NCBI GenBank assembly: GCA_963575745.1
Contig: CAUYUJ010021137.1
Coordinates: 326,352 to 390,351, forward strand
Direction of reading: 5' to 3'
DNA: 64,000 nt
DNA from: Prorocentrum cordatum
Taxonomy: Eukaryota; Sar; Dinophyceae; Prorocentrales; Prorocentraceae
In this document: in pieces, positions 1 to 12,299 of the stretch
Position numbering within the stretch: the stretch's first letter is position 1
Layout of the letters: the number at the start of each line of letters is the position of its first letter
Notes under the pieces: generated by a model
What the model was told of the DNA's origin: nothing
The model's input: the letters and a program-made list of their open reading frames with translations, nothing else
Database searches by the model: none
Program-made: the position numbers and the translations under genes

Positions 1-791
1 CCACTGGTCGTCGTGCCCGGCGCGCCTCGGCCCGCTGCCCCGCGCGCGCAGCCAGGCCGGACAGCCAGTCGAGGCGAAGGCGCAGGCGAAGGCGAAGGCT
101 GGCCCGCCACCGGCGGTCCAGCGCCTCTTCGCCAGCTGCGACGTAAGACCCCTCCTCCGCTTCCTCCACAGTGCCGGGTCCCGCCGTCAGCGCCGCCGCC
201 GCCGCCGCCGCCGCCTGCGGCCGGCCCGCCGAGGCGAGGCCTGCGAGGCAAGTCGCCGCCTCCGCTGGTCGCCGAGGGAGCGCTGGCGGGCGCCCGGCAG
301 CGCGCCCTTCCAGCTCGCGCACCGCGGGCCGCGCCTGCCCCGCAGCAGCCGCCAGCGCCAGCGGCGTCTCCGCCCCCTCCGCCGGTCCCGCAGGCGCCCC
401 GCAAGGCAGTCCGGATCGTCATCTCCAAGACGCGCGGGCAGAAGGCGATGCAGAAGCTCTGGTTGGCGAGGGCCAGGTCCCGCACCTATCAAAATCTCCA
501 CACCTGTTCGCGCTGACACAAGGATGTCAACGGCGCCCGTATCTAGCAGGGGCAGCGCGACGAGGCGCCCGACGACGTGGCGCGCGGCGCGCCTGAGGAA
601 GCTGCAGTGCTCCTTCTGTGCTGCTGCCGTGGCCGACTGGCAATCTCAACGTGCGCGCTGCGGCCTCCTTGCCGTCGGGCGGTGCAGCGCCGTCAAGCGC
701 GTGGAAAAATGCCACGGGAAATGGCTGCAGGCCGAGCTGCCGTGCGACCAGTTCTCGATCGACCGCCCCGGTGGGTCACGAGCGTGAAGAT
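1..791. other. GC-rich stretch without a supported gene
   Basis: Overlapping open frames exist on both strands, but they are proline, arginine and alanine runs set by GC-rich composition, with no domain, plausible start or codon pattern. I see no RNA gene or regulatory site. It could hide a short exon. Confidence 0.4.
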
Positions 792-884
792 GATCGCCCC
801 TCGCCCCCCCTCCCTCCCCCTCTCTCCCCCTCCCCTCTCCTTCCCTCTCTCCCCCTTCCCCCTCCCTCTCTGCCCCCCCCCTGG
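792..884. repeat. CCCTC polypyrimidine tract
   Basis: About 90 bases of almost pure C and T, mostly CCCTC and CTCCC words. Confidence 0.85.
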
Positions 885-1168
885 GGGCGCGAAGTATTTT
901 GCGCAGAGTGGCCGTCCGCGCTGGGCCGGCGACCAGCGCCCTCGGGTGCAACCGGGCCCGCGGGCCCACGCTGGCGGCCTCGTTGGCGCCGCAGTCCGGC
1001 TCCTCCGGGGGCGTCTGCTGCACTTTTGGAGTTCGGCTGCACCGCCAGTCACATGGCGGCGCTTGTGCCGCAGAGGAGTTCTACGCCGAGAAGTGGCGTT
1101 GCGCGGTCATCGACGCCCTGGGCAATCGCCGCCAACTCGTTGGGCCGGCGCCACCGATGGGCCTTCGC

Positions 1169-1560
1169 GACGCCGCGGCCCCCCCGGACGGCTTATTGAA
1201 GCCCGCCGCAGCTGCAGATCGTTTCTTAAATTTCAGCGTTGCTGCATGTCTGCGCAACCACAACTGGCGCCACCCGCGGGCCCCGCAGCGACGGCCCTCC
1301 ACGACGCCGCGGGCCCCTTGGACGGGTCATTGGAAAAAATTGAGCGGGCCATTCAATAAAGAAACCCACCGCAGGCGCCGATTTCTTATTTTTCAGCACT
1401 GCATTTCCGCGAAACCAAGACCAGCGCCACCCCTGGGCGCCGCGGCGACGGCGATGGGCGCCCACGACGCCGCGGGCCCCCCGCGAGGGGGCCCCCGGGC
1501 CCCGTCCCCTTGGGCCCCCGCACGACCTGCGCTACCCGGGCCCCCGCGACGCCGCGGGCT
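1169..1560. repeat. Degenerate tandem repeat, 80-165 base units
   Basis: The word GACGCCGCGG recurs at 1169, 1303, 1466 and 1548. The first two intervals share the order GGACGG, an AT-rich TTTCTTA..TTTCAGC segment, then GCGCCACCC and a GC-rich tail, so they are diverged copies of one unit. Lengths differ, which points to an old array. The shared TTTCAGC resembles an intron acceptor, but no exon can be supported. Confidence 0.6.
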
Positions 1561-1654
1561 CCCCGCGGTGGGGCCCCTGGCCCCTCCCGCCGAGCCCCCG
1601 CGCGTGCGCGTGGACATCCCCCGTCGTGCGCGTGGACACCTGGGTCAGAAAGAC

Positions 1655-2715
1655 GAACAATAAACATAATATTAAGACCAATCGTACAAACAATAATTCT
1701 ACGAATCGTAGTAATACGAATAAGAATGATACTCATTCATAGTAACAATACGAATGAGAGCGCGAACAGTAACGCTAATATTCAAAACGAAGGAACATAC
1801 CAATACATCACTTAATAATGTGAATAGTAATAAGAAGAGAACGAAACATAATAAGGAGCAGACGAATACGACGAACAATAACACATATTACACACAGAAG
1901 TAGTCATATCAAGAACAACCCAAATAATACCACTGATATGAATACGAACAATATGCGAATAATAAACCGACGATTCTTATTACGAGTCCTAATAATAAGA
2001 CGAATGCTGGGAATCATTCGAATATCCAGAATCATAGGCATAATATTACGAATGCCAAGAGTAATGACATGATTAATAATACCAGCAGCAGTTATAATCA
2101 CACGAGTAATAGTACTAATAGTAATAGCAGTACTGTTAATATTGTAGTTGAGAAGAAGTAGGCTATTCATATTAATTTCGTTATTAATACTATCACCATT
2201 TATAATATTAATAACCATACTAATACTAATACTGATAGTAATACTACTACTACTAATACTAATAATAATACGCATACTAATTCTAATACGAATGCTACTA
2301 CTACTACTACTACTGCTACTACTACTACTACTAGTAATACTAATACTAATACTCATATTAATAATACTACTACTAATTCTAATACGAGTACGAATGCGAA
2401 TGCGAATGCAAATGCGAATGCGAATGCGAATGCTAATACTAATACTAGTACTAATAATAATACTGATACTGATACTGATACTGATACTGCTACTACTACT
2501 ACTACTACTACTATTACTACTACTACTACTATTACTAATACTAGTACTAGTACTAATACTGATTCTAATACTGATACCAAAACTAATGCTAATACGAATA
2601 ATAATAACAGTATTATTATTATTATTTCTATTACTTCAGATATTGATCGTACTGATAATGGTAAGACGAGAAGCAATACTAGCAATCCTAATACCAATGC
2701 TAATGCTAAGCTTCA
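1655..2715. repeat. AT-rich ACTAAT/ATACGA microsatellite array
   Basis: Over 1 kb of words built on three and six bases, such as ACTAAT, ATACGA, TACTAC and GAATGC, changing gradually along the array. Open frames here code only for I/L/M/S/N-type simple peptide and are not genes. Confidence 0.9.
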
Positions 2716-2847
2716 TATAGCGCTAACAGTACTTCTAATCCGTAAGGGCTTCGCTCCATGCCGCCGGCCCCCTGTCTCGGATAATGAGAGATGCGTAAGC
2801 TTAATCAGGAGGTCTGGGCGCCGCCGTGAAGCGGTGTCGGGACCTGT

Positions 2848-3178
2848 TTGTTTTTCGACCGTGACCCTACGGATCTGCGTGAGGGGTGCCACCGAATTTC
2901 AGAAATGTGGCAAATCCCATGTGTTTTTGGACCCTGAACCTACGGATCTGCGCGAGGGGTGCCGCCGAATTTCAGAAATGTGGCAAATCCCTTGTGTTTT
3001 TGGACCCTGACCCTGTCGATCCGCGTGAGGGTGCCACCGACTTTCAGACATGTTGAGGACCCCCTGGGTTTTCGGACCCTGACCCCGCCGATCTGCGTGA
3101 GGGGTGCTATCTAATTTTAGAAATGTGGCAAATCCCATGTGTTTTTGGACCCTGACCCCGCCGATCTGCGTGTGGGGT
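2848..3178. repeat. 73-base tandem repeat, about 4.3 copies
   Basis: The landmark GATCTGCG (GATCCGCG in one copy) sits at about 2871, 2944, 3017, 3089 and 3162, an almost constant 73-base step. Each unit carries GAGGGGTGCC, ATTTCAGA, ATGTGGCAAATCCC and TTTTTGGACCCTGA. A partial copy precedes the first full one. No function is evident. Confidence 0.92.
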
Positions 3179-3384
3179 TTAATTTTTACTCACCCCAGCA
3201 ATTCAGAGCACACGCTCACTAAACGTGCCCGTTTGGGCCTCCCCCCCCTCGCGCGGTCCATCATCAAGGAACAGTAAACAGTAAGAAGCAGAACTGTAAC
3301 AGTGGAAACTGGAAGCTGCAACTTGTACAGGAAACTGCGAACCTTCGGCCTACAGCCTGGTGGCCCCACAGGGGGGCGGGTTGA

Positions 3385-3965
3385 TATTCATGATAATACT
3401 AACAAGAATTGTGCTAATAATATCAATCAGGTTAATCTTACTACTAATAATGCGATGGATCATAGTAGTGTTAATACTAGTTTTTCTACTAATAGGAAGA
3501 TTCATTATAACACTGAGAAGAAGAAGGAAGCGAATAAGGTCAACGCGTCGACGTTTGCCTGTTCCGGAGCAGCCAACGCGCGACCGACCTGACATGTATT
3601 CGCGTGACAGGGGAGGAGGAGGAAGAGGAGGATGATGATGTTGAGGAGGAGGAGAAGGAGGAGCAGGAGGAGGAGGGGGAGGGGGAGGAAACATAAACAT
3701 ATGAAGCATATTAATACATTATTAGGAATCATTCCAATACTAATCGTACTAATCGTACTAAACGTGATAAGCATAGAAGTGATAGTACTTATACGTTACT
3801 ACTAATAATAATGTTCATAATGTTATTATTGTTGTTATTCTAAGTAATAATATTCATAACACTACTAATACTAAGAGGAAGACACGAGTACAGTAATACT
3901 AATAACTATACTTTTACGACCAATCATACTGCCACCAATAAAAAGATAAAGACAACTAATACGAT
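3385..3965. repeat. AT-rich triplet array with a GAG island
   Basis: ACTAAT/ATTAT-type repeats interrupted at about 3540-3605 by a GC-rich segment and at about 3610-3690 by GAG/GGA repeats. No gene supported. Confidence 0.8.
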
Positions 3966-3995
3966 GCCTAATGATAAACATACGGAGACTACTAC

Positions 3996-4320
3996 TACTT
4001 ATAAGAAGAGGAGGGGGAGGAGGAGGAGGAGGAGGAGGAGGAGGAGGAGGAGGAGGAGGAGGAGGAGGAGGAGGAGGAGGAGAGGGGCGGAGGAGGAGGT
4101 GGATGAGGATGAGGATGGGGGGGAGGGGGAGGGGGAGGGGAGGAGGGGGAAGAAGGAGGTGAGGAGGAGGAGGAGGAGGAGGAGGAGGAGGAGGAGGAGG
4201 AGGAGGAGGAGGGGGAGGAGGAGCACGATGAGGAGGAGGAGGCGGCGGAGTAGGAGGAGGGGGAGGAGGAGGAGGAGGAGGAGGAGGAGGAGGAGGAGGA
4301 GGAGGAGGAGGAGGAGGAAG
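3996..4320. repeat. GAG/GGA trinucleotide array
   Basis: Almost pure purine on the plus strand. All three frames are open over hundreds of bases and give only poly-E, poly-R or poly-G. Not coding. Confidence 0.95.
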
Positions 4321-4845
4321 AGCTTGGACAGGAGGGGCCCCGTCCATGACTCGGGGATGGCAGGTGCCCCGTCAATGACTCGGGGGCGGTCGTCGCCGCT
4401 TGTATCGGCGGGGTAAAAATAGAGTCGGGGACGGGGCCGCAGGACCAGCGCATGTGGGTGGGGTCGCGTCCCCCCCCCGTGGGGGGGCGATCGGGGGTTG
4501 GCGACCTGGGCTCCCCCCCGTGCTGGTTTTCCACCCAGCTCGGGGTCCCCAGGCCCCATCCTCCGCTCGCCGCCCTCTGGGCGGGAGGCCAGGGCGGTGC
4601 GCCTGCGTGGCAAAGCCCGTGCAGCCGTTGCGGCGCAAGCGCTGTGCGGGGGCGCTGACGCGGGCGCGTTGCGTGGTGCCGCTGTGCGGTCCCGGGTCAA
4701 CCTCTGTGAGGCTCGGCGCTGTGCGGTGGGCGTGAGCGCATTGCGCCACGCGACGGGCCTCTGGTGTGGGCGGGCGTTTGAAGGCTCCCCCCCCGAGGCC
4801 CAGTGATGGTGATGTGCGGTCCAGAGGACCGTCCCCGTGCGCACC
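4321..4845. other. Unique GC-rich island between GAG arrays, no gene
   Basis: Begins with a short near-duplicate, CCCCGTC(C/A)ATGACTCGGG, at about 4338 and 4367. Frames are open on both strands, but none has recognisable domains or a clear start. Confidence 0.4.
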
Positions 4846-4851
4846 CAAGTC

Positions 4852-5146
4852 AAAAAGAGGAGGAGCAGGAGGAGGAGGAGGAGTAGGAGGAGGAGGAGGA
4901 GGAGGAGGACGATGAGGAGGAGGAGGCGGCGGAGGAGGAGGAGGAGGACGAGGAGGAGGAGGGGAGGAGGTGGAGGAGGAGGAGGGGGAGGAGGAGGAGG
5001 AGGAGGAGGAGGAGGAGGAGGAGGGGGAGGAGGGAGGAGGACGAGGAGGAGGAGGAGGAGGAGGAGGAGGAGGAGGAGCGGAGGCGGAGGAGGAGGAGGA
5101 GGAGGCGGAGGAGGAGGAGGAGGAGGAGGAGGAGGAGGGGGAGGAT
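4852..5146. repeat. GAG/GGA trinucleotide array
   Basis: Purine array of the same type as 3996-4320, on the other side of the unique island. Confidence 0.95.
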
Positions 5147-5149
5147 GAT

Positions 5150-6000
5150 TATTCGGAACCATAGTAATATTTATCATACGAGTAATGCGACACTTGCTAA
5201 CAAGACGAAGCATGCTGATACTATGCATATTCACAATAATACGAATACGATGAATACCTTTAATTCTAATACTAATAGCCGTTAACGAGGCTACTGATAG
5301 TAGGAATGCGACGACGAAAACGAATACAAGTAATATGCTATACTACGACACATGATCATCATGCCACTAATACTATGCGTACTAATGCGACTAATCATAC
5401 GAATACCAATGTACATCAGACACATACGACGCAAATCATACTACTGAGAGGAAGAGTGCCACTACTACTAATAATACTCAGAAGACCAATAATACTACTA
5501 CTAAAAATACGAATACCAATACTAATAATAATACTGATAACAACTAGCACACCCATACTACTACTGGCATGGGTACTAGTCGTCCTAATGCTACTGCTAG
5601 CACGCATATTAGCAACAGTACTACGACGAATGCAAATATCAACCATGGTAATACTCATGCTACTCATGATCACGATCGTAGTTATTTTATTCATACCAGA
5701 AGTAGTAGTAACCATTATAATCGTACTCGTAATGCTCCATCAATAACAACAGCACTACTACCAGTATTGGTGATGCTTACGATGCTAATGATGCGGATAA
5801 TCGCAGTAACAATGCGATCACGGCAAGTGACACACACACTAACAACATTATCGTTATTCATAACGACATTGGCATTACCAGCACTACTAATAGTTATAAA
5901 CTTTATCATTAAACATATTAGTTTGGCGAGCATTATCAACACTCATAATACTACCAGTAGTACTAGTATGAATAACACCAATACGATTAGTAAACGATGA
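5150..6000. repeat. AT-rich ACTAAT-type array
   Basis: Imperfect triplet and hexamer words (ACTAAT, TACTAC, AATACG) as in 1655-2715. No gene. Confidence 0.88.
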
Positions 6001-6009
6001 TCACGAATG

Positions 6010-6432
6010 ATATGAAGAGGTGGAAGAGGATGAGGAGGATGAGGAAGATGAAGAGGAGGAGAAGGAGGAGGAGGAGGAAGAGGAGGACGAGGAGGAGGAG
6101 GAGGGAAAGGGTGGTGAAGGACGAGGAGAAGGAGAAGGAAGAGGAGGAGGAGGCGGAGGAGGAGTTGGAGTTGGAGGAGGAGGAGGAGGATGATGTGGAG
6201 GAGGAGGAGGAGTTGGAGGAGGAGGAGGAGGATGAGAGGAGGAGGACGAGGAGGAGGAGGAGGACGAGGAGGAGGAGGAGGAAGAGGAGGAGGAGGAGGA
6301 TGAGGAGGAGGAGGAGGAGGAGGAGAGGTGGAGGAGGAGGAGGAGGAGAGGAGGAGGAGGAGGAGGAGGAGGAGGAGGAGGAGGAGGAGGAGGAAGGAGG
6401 AGGAGGAGGAGGAGGAGGAGGAGGAGGAGGAG
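6010..6432. repeat. GAG/GGA trinucleotide array
   Basis: Long plus-strand purine array with scattered GAT and GTT changes. Not coding. Confidence 0.95.
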
Positions 6433-6825
6433 TGGGAACTCGCGTCCGCGCCGCCCCGCTCTCCGCAGGGCGCCAGCGATCCCGACGAGTGGAGGCTGAC
6501 GCCGCGCGAGCAGCGTCGTCGCTTTCGCCGTCGCCTCCGCTGTCGTCATCGTTGTCGCGGTGCTGGTTGCCGTCGCCGTCGTCGTGGCGACTGTGGTGGT
6601 TGTCGTTGTGCTGTCGCCATGAGGGAAGCGGGTCCTGAGGCAAACGGGTCCTCAGTTTTTTCGCCATTTTCGGGCTCTCGGGGCTCTCCACGGGCCCCTG
6701 GGCTATCAGAAACTGACTCAGGATGAAAACCTCGTCCTGGGGGAAGGCCCAAGGGTCCAGGACCTGTTTCACTCAGGACCCGTTTCCCCCATGCTAAGTA
6801 CTGGTGTTCGGTCGTCGTCAACATA
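6433..6825. other. Mixed unique stretch, no gene seen
   Basis: GC-rich start with CGTCGCC words, then TCCTGAGGC..GGGTCCTCAG and ACTCAGGA..GGGTCCAGGACC words resembling short diverged repeats. No coding support. Confidence 0.35.
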
Positions 6826-6853
6826 TTCGTCGTCGTCGTCGTCGCCGCCGTCG

Positions 6854-6903
<50 letters not shown>
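6826..6903. repeat. GTC trinucleotide array
   Basis: Near-perfect CGT/GTC repeats with two CGC changes. Confidence 0.95.
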
Positions 6904-6905
<2 letters not shown>

Positions 6906-7059
6906 GCTTTGTGTTTTTGTGGCGCCTGGGCTGCCCTCGGGGGTTTTCTGTTGGCACCCGGCAGTTTTTTTGGGGGCATCTGGGGGTTGCCGAAGTTTGT
7001 AGTGCTTTGGGGTTCTTCGGGCGGTGTCCAGGGGGAAGAGGGCGAGGAGCAGAAAGGAG

Positions 7060-7300
7060 GGATGAGGCGGAGGAGGAGGAGGCGGAGGAGGAGGAAGAGG
7101 AGGAGGGAGGAGGATGAGGATGAGGATGAGGACCAGGATGAGATGATGATGATGAGGATGAGGAGAGGAGGATGAGGATGAGGAGGAGGATGAGGAGGAT
7201 GATGATGATGAGGAGGAGGAGGAGTGAGGAGGAGGAGGAGGAGGGAGGAGGAGGAGGAGGAGGATGATGAGGATGATGATGATGATGATGATGATGAGAG
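7060..7300. repeat. GAG array grading into GAT array
   Basis: GGA/GAG repeats changing into GAT (GATGATGAGG) by single-base substitutions, an example of one trinucleotide array drifting into another. Confidence 0.92.
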
Positions 7301-7628
7301 GATGAGGAGGATGGTGTGCGATGGGGGAGAGGGGTAGGAGGATGATGGGGAATGAGGGAGGAGGGGGGTACTAGGCTGGAGGGGGTTGGGTGCAGTGTGG
7401 AGGGGGATGGCGGAAAATATGGAAAAGGGAGATGCAAGATGCATGTGATCGTCCCATATTTGACATGCACCCTCTCCCACTATTCCCTCCCTTTTGCGTT
7501 TTTATTTTCGGGTTTTGACGTTTTCCTCCCTGTCCGCCGACGTGTGTCACAGCGGCCCTGGACCCCCCAAGCGGCTCCATCCTTTTAGTCGCAATCAAAG
7601 TAAAGTGGGCAGGAGGGATGAGAGGGAT

Positions 7629-7805
7629 GGGAGGGAGGGAGGGAGGGAGGGAGGGAGGGAGGGAGGGAGGGAGGGGGGAGGAGGAGGTGAGAGGAGGAGG
7701 AGGAGGAGGAGGAGGAGAGAGGAGGAGAGGAGGGAGGAGGAGGAGGGGGAGGGGAGGAGGAGGAGGGGAGGAGGAGGAGAGGAGGAGGAGGAAGGGGAGG
7801 AGGAC
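7629..7805. repeat. GGGA tetranucleotide tract followed by GGA array
   Basis: About twelve GGGA units (7629-7676), then GGA/GAG to 7805. Confidence 0.93.
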
Positions 7806-9205
7806 TAAGATGCGGACGATGAAGGAATCGGACCCAGACGCTCGGCCTGCCCCGGGGCGGCCGCGGCTGGACTCGCCTTGAGATCCTGGTCAAATCGTGC
7901 TCCGCGGCGGCGTTCCGGGGCGGGCTCGCGGGTCGACCTCAGAGGGTCTGCGTGTCGGGGCCGTCCATCGGTGGGTGTGTGTGGGTCGTGGGATGGAGTG
8001 AGGGAGTGAGGGGGGGGTCCGTCTATCCGTGAGGGAGTGAGGGGGGGTGGATGTCGTGGGCGGGGTCATACATTCTCCCAGGCTGCACGCGCTTCGCTGT
8101 GATACGAATTCGGGTCATGTCTGTGGCATTATCCCCTCCTGCCCGAGTCCTGGGCCAGTGCAAGTACTTGCCATCTCAGAGTTGTCCAGTGCACAGCGCC
8201 AATCGGCCACGCGGACGGGACACCCTCGGCTCTGTCCATCCGCGCTTCAACACAAAGGCTATCTCAGGCTTCGTGCCTCTCTGTTCGTCTTTCCGCGCGG
8301 TCCCTGGCCTCCGCTCGTCCGCGCAGATGCCTCGGGCCGAGATTCGTTCCCCCCCCCCTCCCGCTGTGTTCCCCTACAGTGTCGGACAGCCCCAGGCGGC
8401 CTCGGACGAGGGCCTTCTCGTGCCTGGGTTCGACGGGGCCTCGGGCGATTCTGACTAGGGGTCTGTCGCTGTATGCTGGCGTCCCCCACCGCCGTCAGAC
8501 TTCATGCATTTGGTGGAGGCGATCGTTTGAGATCGAAGAAATCTCGAATGCTTGCTGTGACACAGCTTTGCAGGCATGGGCGCCAGAGAGTCAGGCATCG
8601 TGCTCGTCGGCCTTGCAGGAGCTGTTATCCTCGCCCGTCAGTCTGCGCCGGCACGGCCGCCAGGTACGATGTGGACAAGTACCCGGACATGCACAGGCCG
8701 GCTTGTTGCAAGAGCATGACCATATTTGCGTGAGAGCAGTGCCAGTAAGGTTGATGACATTGAAGACACGGCTTCGCTACGGGGTCATCGTGCCGTACCT
8801 CTCTCTGCTAGTATCGTGTGTCGGCCGTCAGGGATAAGTTCACGTAAGGCTTGCTACACTCTGCGTATTCAGTTAGGCAGGCGTTGCTGTTCGTCTCCAT
8901 CTTCATGTCTGTATCCTGTCGTCCCTCCTCCCCCGGCTCTGCTCCGCAGTTTTAGCGCCTTGGTGAGTTCCTGCGTTAGCTTGATTGCCTTGTGACAAGA
9001 TCGTCTAGTATTCGTGCTTCAGCAAGCAGTCCGATTGAGTCAATGGTCGACCCAGTGTTGGGCGCGACTGGGGAAAATCTTAACCTCAGGCTGACACACA
9101 TGTTTGGTGTTTGTGCTGAGACAGAGTATTTCACGTCTGATCTCTGGCTCCTTGGGCCCTGGGGTACTCCGCTGCCAGCCGCCTGCTTGCCGTACCCGTC
9201 GTTGT
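7806..9205. other. 1.4 kb of unique sequence without a supported gene
   Basis: The longest non-repetitive block in the first 17 kb. Short open frames occur on both strands. One frame from an ATG at 8576 gives a peptide with the hydrophobic core GIVLVGLAGAVILA and reaches CCAG followed by GTACGATG, a possible donor site at about 8660. This would be a first exon at best and is not supported by anything downstream. Short imperfect repeats (GAGTGAGGGGG) lie near 8000-8045. Confidence 0.3.
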
Positions 9206-9209
9206 ATGA

Positions 9210-9445
9210 TCATTTTTATAATGATGCTGGTATTGATGATGATTCTGCTGATTCTGACGACTCTGATTCAGATTATGATTATATGTTGGCAACGGTAATA
9301 GTACTGATAGTCATACTGATATTGTTGATGATATTGATGATATTGAGGTTGCTGCTCATGATGATGCTGATGATGCTGCTGATTGTGATGATACTGATGA
9401 TGTCTATGACTATGGTGGTTGTGATCGCGGTGATGATATGTTGTA

Positions 9446-9485
<40 letters not shown>

Positions 9486-9552
9486 GTGATGATGGCTATG
9501 ATGATGATGTGTGCGATCGTGGTAATGATGATGATGCTGATGATGATGATTG

Positions 9553-9593
<41 letters not shown>

Positions 9594-9829
9594 CCGATGC
9601 TGATGATGACGATGATTGTGTTGCTGGTGGCCATGATGATTATGTCTATGCTGATGCTGTTGCTGATGCTGATGATGATGGGGACGATGACGATGATGCT
9701 GCTGTTGCTGCTGCTGCTGCCGATGCTGATGTGGTCAATAATGATAATGCTGATGCTGATGCTGATGGTGATGGTGATGATGATGTTGATGATGATGATG
9801 ATGATGCTGATGCTGCTGATGATGATGCT

Positions 9830-9860
<31 letters not shown>

Positions 9861-9869
9861 ATGTTGATC

Positions 9870-9923
<54 letters not shown>

Positions 9924-9924
9924 C

Positions 9925-9957
<33 letters not shown>

Positions 9958-9962
9958 CCATG
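9210..9962. repeat. GAT/GCT trinucleotide array
   Basis: GATGATGCT-type repeats; frames are open on both strands (poly-D, M, H or I). Not coding. Confidence 0.95.
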
Positions 9963-10075
9963 CGGATGGTATGGTTGTTTCAGATGATGACGATGTCGCT
10001 GCTGATAATGACGATATTGTTCCCCACCCGACAGGTTGGGGCCGTCAGGTTTCGAGAAGGGACATCCGGGCCCGG

Positions 10076-10255
10076 CCGCCCTGCATACCGCGGCCGCCAG
10101 ATCCCCAGGCTCTCGATGATCCCTGGTGGTCCCGCCCCCGCCCGCCCTGCACGCCGCGGCCTCCAGCTCCCCGGGCTCCCGAGGATCCCTGACGGTCCCG
10201 CTCCCCGCGCCGACTCGCCCACTCTGCACAGCGCGGCCGCCAGGTCCCCAGGTCC
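10076..10255. repeat. GC-rich tandem repeat, about 66-base unit, three copies
   Basis: Three diverged copies share CCGCCCTGCA, CCGCGGCC, CCAG.TCCCC and GATCCCTG in the same order. Confidence 0.7.
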
Positions 10256-10264
10256 CCCACAGAG

Positions 10265-11210
10265 CCGTGCATAACACTACACCACCGATCAGAACATATC
10301 CGAGCAGAACATACCATAGCATGGCACACCATCTCGTAACATAGCACACCATGCCAGACCAGTGCATACCATAGCACAGCATCACAGCACATATCACCCC
10401 AGAACATGACACATCAAGCATACCGTAACAAGGCAACGCAGCACTGAACATGCCAACACAGAAAATGCCACATCGTCACACATAATGGCGTAGCATAACA
10501 TCGCACAACACATCCTACCAGTGCATTCATTGACAGATCGGAGCATGCATAACATAACATAACAGAGCATGCCATTACATTTCATACCACATCATCACAT
10601 AAGCTACCATGACATAGCACACCACACCATAACACAACATCACGACACACATCGTTCCATCGTTCCATTGGCACAGTATATCATATCATAATAAAACATA
10701 GCATCGCACACCACCATTAGCTATGCTGTATTTGGTCACACAGAACATAGCATAGCACCACACCTCACAACACAACATACCAGAGCATACATGACACACC
10801 ATGGCAGAGCGTATCATATCATAACATACCATGTCATACCATATCACACCGTATCATAGTATCACAGCACACAAACGTCCATACTATGCCACGTCATATC
10901 ATGACAGAGCGCGGCATAACACAGTATAGCATAGCATGGCATAATACGTCATAACACCATGGCATAGCAACGCATACCACATCATAACATGTGATACTAT
11001 GACATAACAGGACACATCATAACAACGCATACAATGACATAACGGAGCACACATAGCATATCACCAAACATCGCACCAATAACGAAGGGGCAACACACCA
11101 TAACATAGCGTAACATAGCAGAGCATAACGCTTCACACAATGACACAAATTGTCCTAACGTAGCGCAGGATCGCAGCTTTGCATAACAGGGCATGTGTAA
11201 TACCATTATT
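10265..11210. repeat. Degenerate CATAACA/CATAGCA array
   Basis: Nearly 950 bases of pentamer-like words (CATAA, CATAG, CACAC, CATAC) with strong plus-strand poverty in G. No gene. Confidence 0.85.
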
Positions 11211-11284
11211 TATGCAGTTTCGGTGGGGATCACTCGAAGCACAGTAACTGTTTTGTTTTCCTTGGTAATACCAACGATGATCAA

Positions 11285-12299
11285 TTGATGATAAGGGTGT
11301 CAATGATGACGATGACGATGGTGATGGTGATGGTGGTGGTGGTGGTGATGGTGGTCGTGGGGGTTGCGGTGGTGACGGGCTCGCGCACGGACGATCGGCT
11401 GCGGGAACACCCCCGCCGCGCCTCTACTCGGCAGCGTGGCCGCCGCTCCTCCTCGGACGCTTCGTGCGTCGCGGCCGCTCCCGCGCCCGGGCCAGCACGC
11501 CACCAGCGCCCGAGCGCTCCGCTGCCGGAACCACCGGCTCGCCCCGCTCCTCGCCAGACCCGGCCTCGGCCCTGGGACGGCACCCCTCGCCGCCTCCGCC
11601 GCTCCCCGCCCGGCCCTCGGCTTCTTGCCCAGGGCCACTCCTGCGTGCATGCAGCCCCCCGAGCTCGATGCTCCGGGGTTCTGGCCGCGCCGCCGCCTGT
11701 TCCGCACGGCCTCGCGGCGCGCGCTCGGCGCCTCCGCGGTGCACACGCGGCCTCCCGAGGCCGACCGCCCGCGTCGGCGGGGCGGGGGCTGCGCCCCCTC
11801 GTGCAGCAGAGCACCCCTCCTGCCCTCCACGGGCGGGGGGAGGAGAGCACCGGGCGGCTCCACCATGCCGGGGTCGGCGGCGGGGGCACGGGGTCTGCGG
11901 CCTGCGCCCGTGCTGGCTCCAGTCGCTGCGCCTCGCGCGCCCGCCGCGTCGCCGTCGTCGTTGCCCTGCGCGGCCGCCGCGGCTGTGGCCCCCACGGCCG
12001 CAGCCACTGCCGCCGACGCTGCTGCGCCTGCTCGTCCGCCCTGCGCCGTCGATTTGGCCCCGTGCCCTCCCTGCACGGGCTCGCCGAGGGCGCTGCAGCC
12101 GCGGCGTGTCCAGGCCCACGACCCGGCGGCCAGCTTCAGGGCGGTGCCGCGGTGCCGACGTGGCGTCCCCAGGCAGCAGGGCCCGTGGGCCTGGCACTCG
12201 GCCAGCCTGCTGGCTCGGTGGCCACGTTCACAGCAGCGTGCCGCCGCCATGCCTCGGCTCTCCCAGCCGTCGAGGAGCCTGCAGGCAGTCCTCGCAGGC
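11285..12299. other. Short GATGGTG array and GC-rich block
   Basis: GATGGTG repeats to about 11365, then about 930 bases of very GC-rich DNA with open frames of several hundred codons on both strands. All are A/R/P/G-rich with no domain, and their mutual overlap argues for composition rather than genes. Confidence 0.4.
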
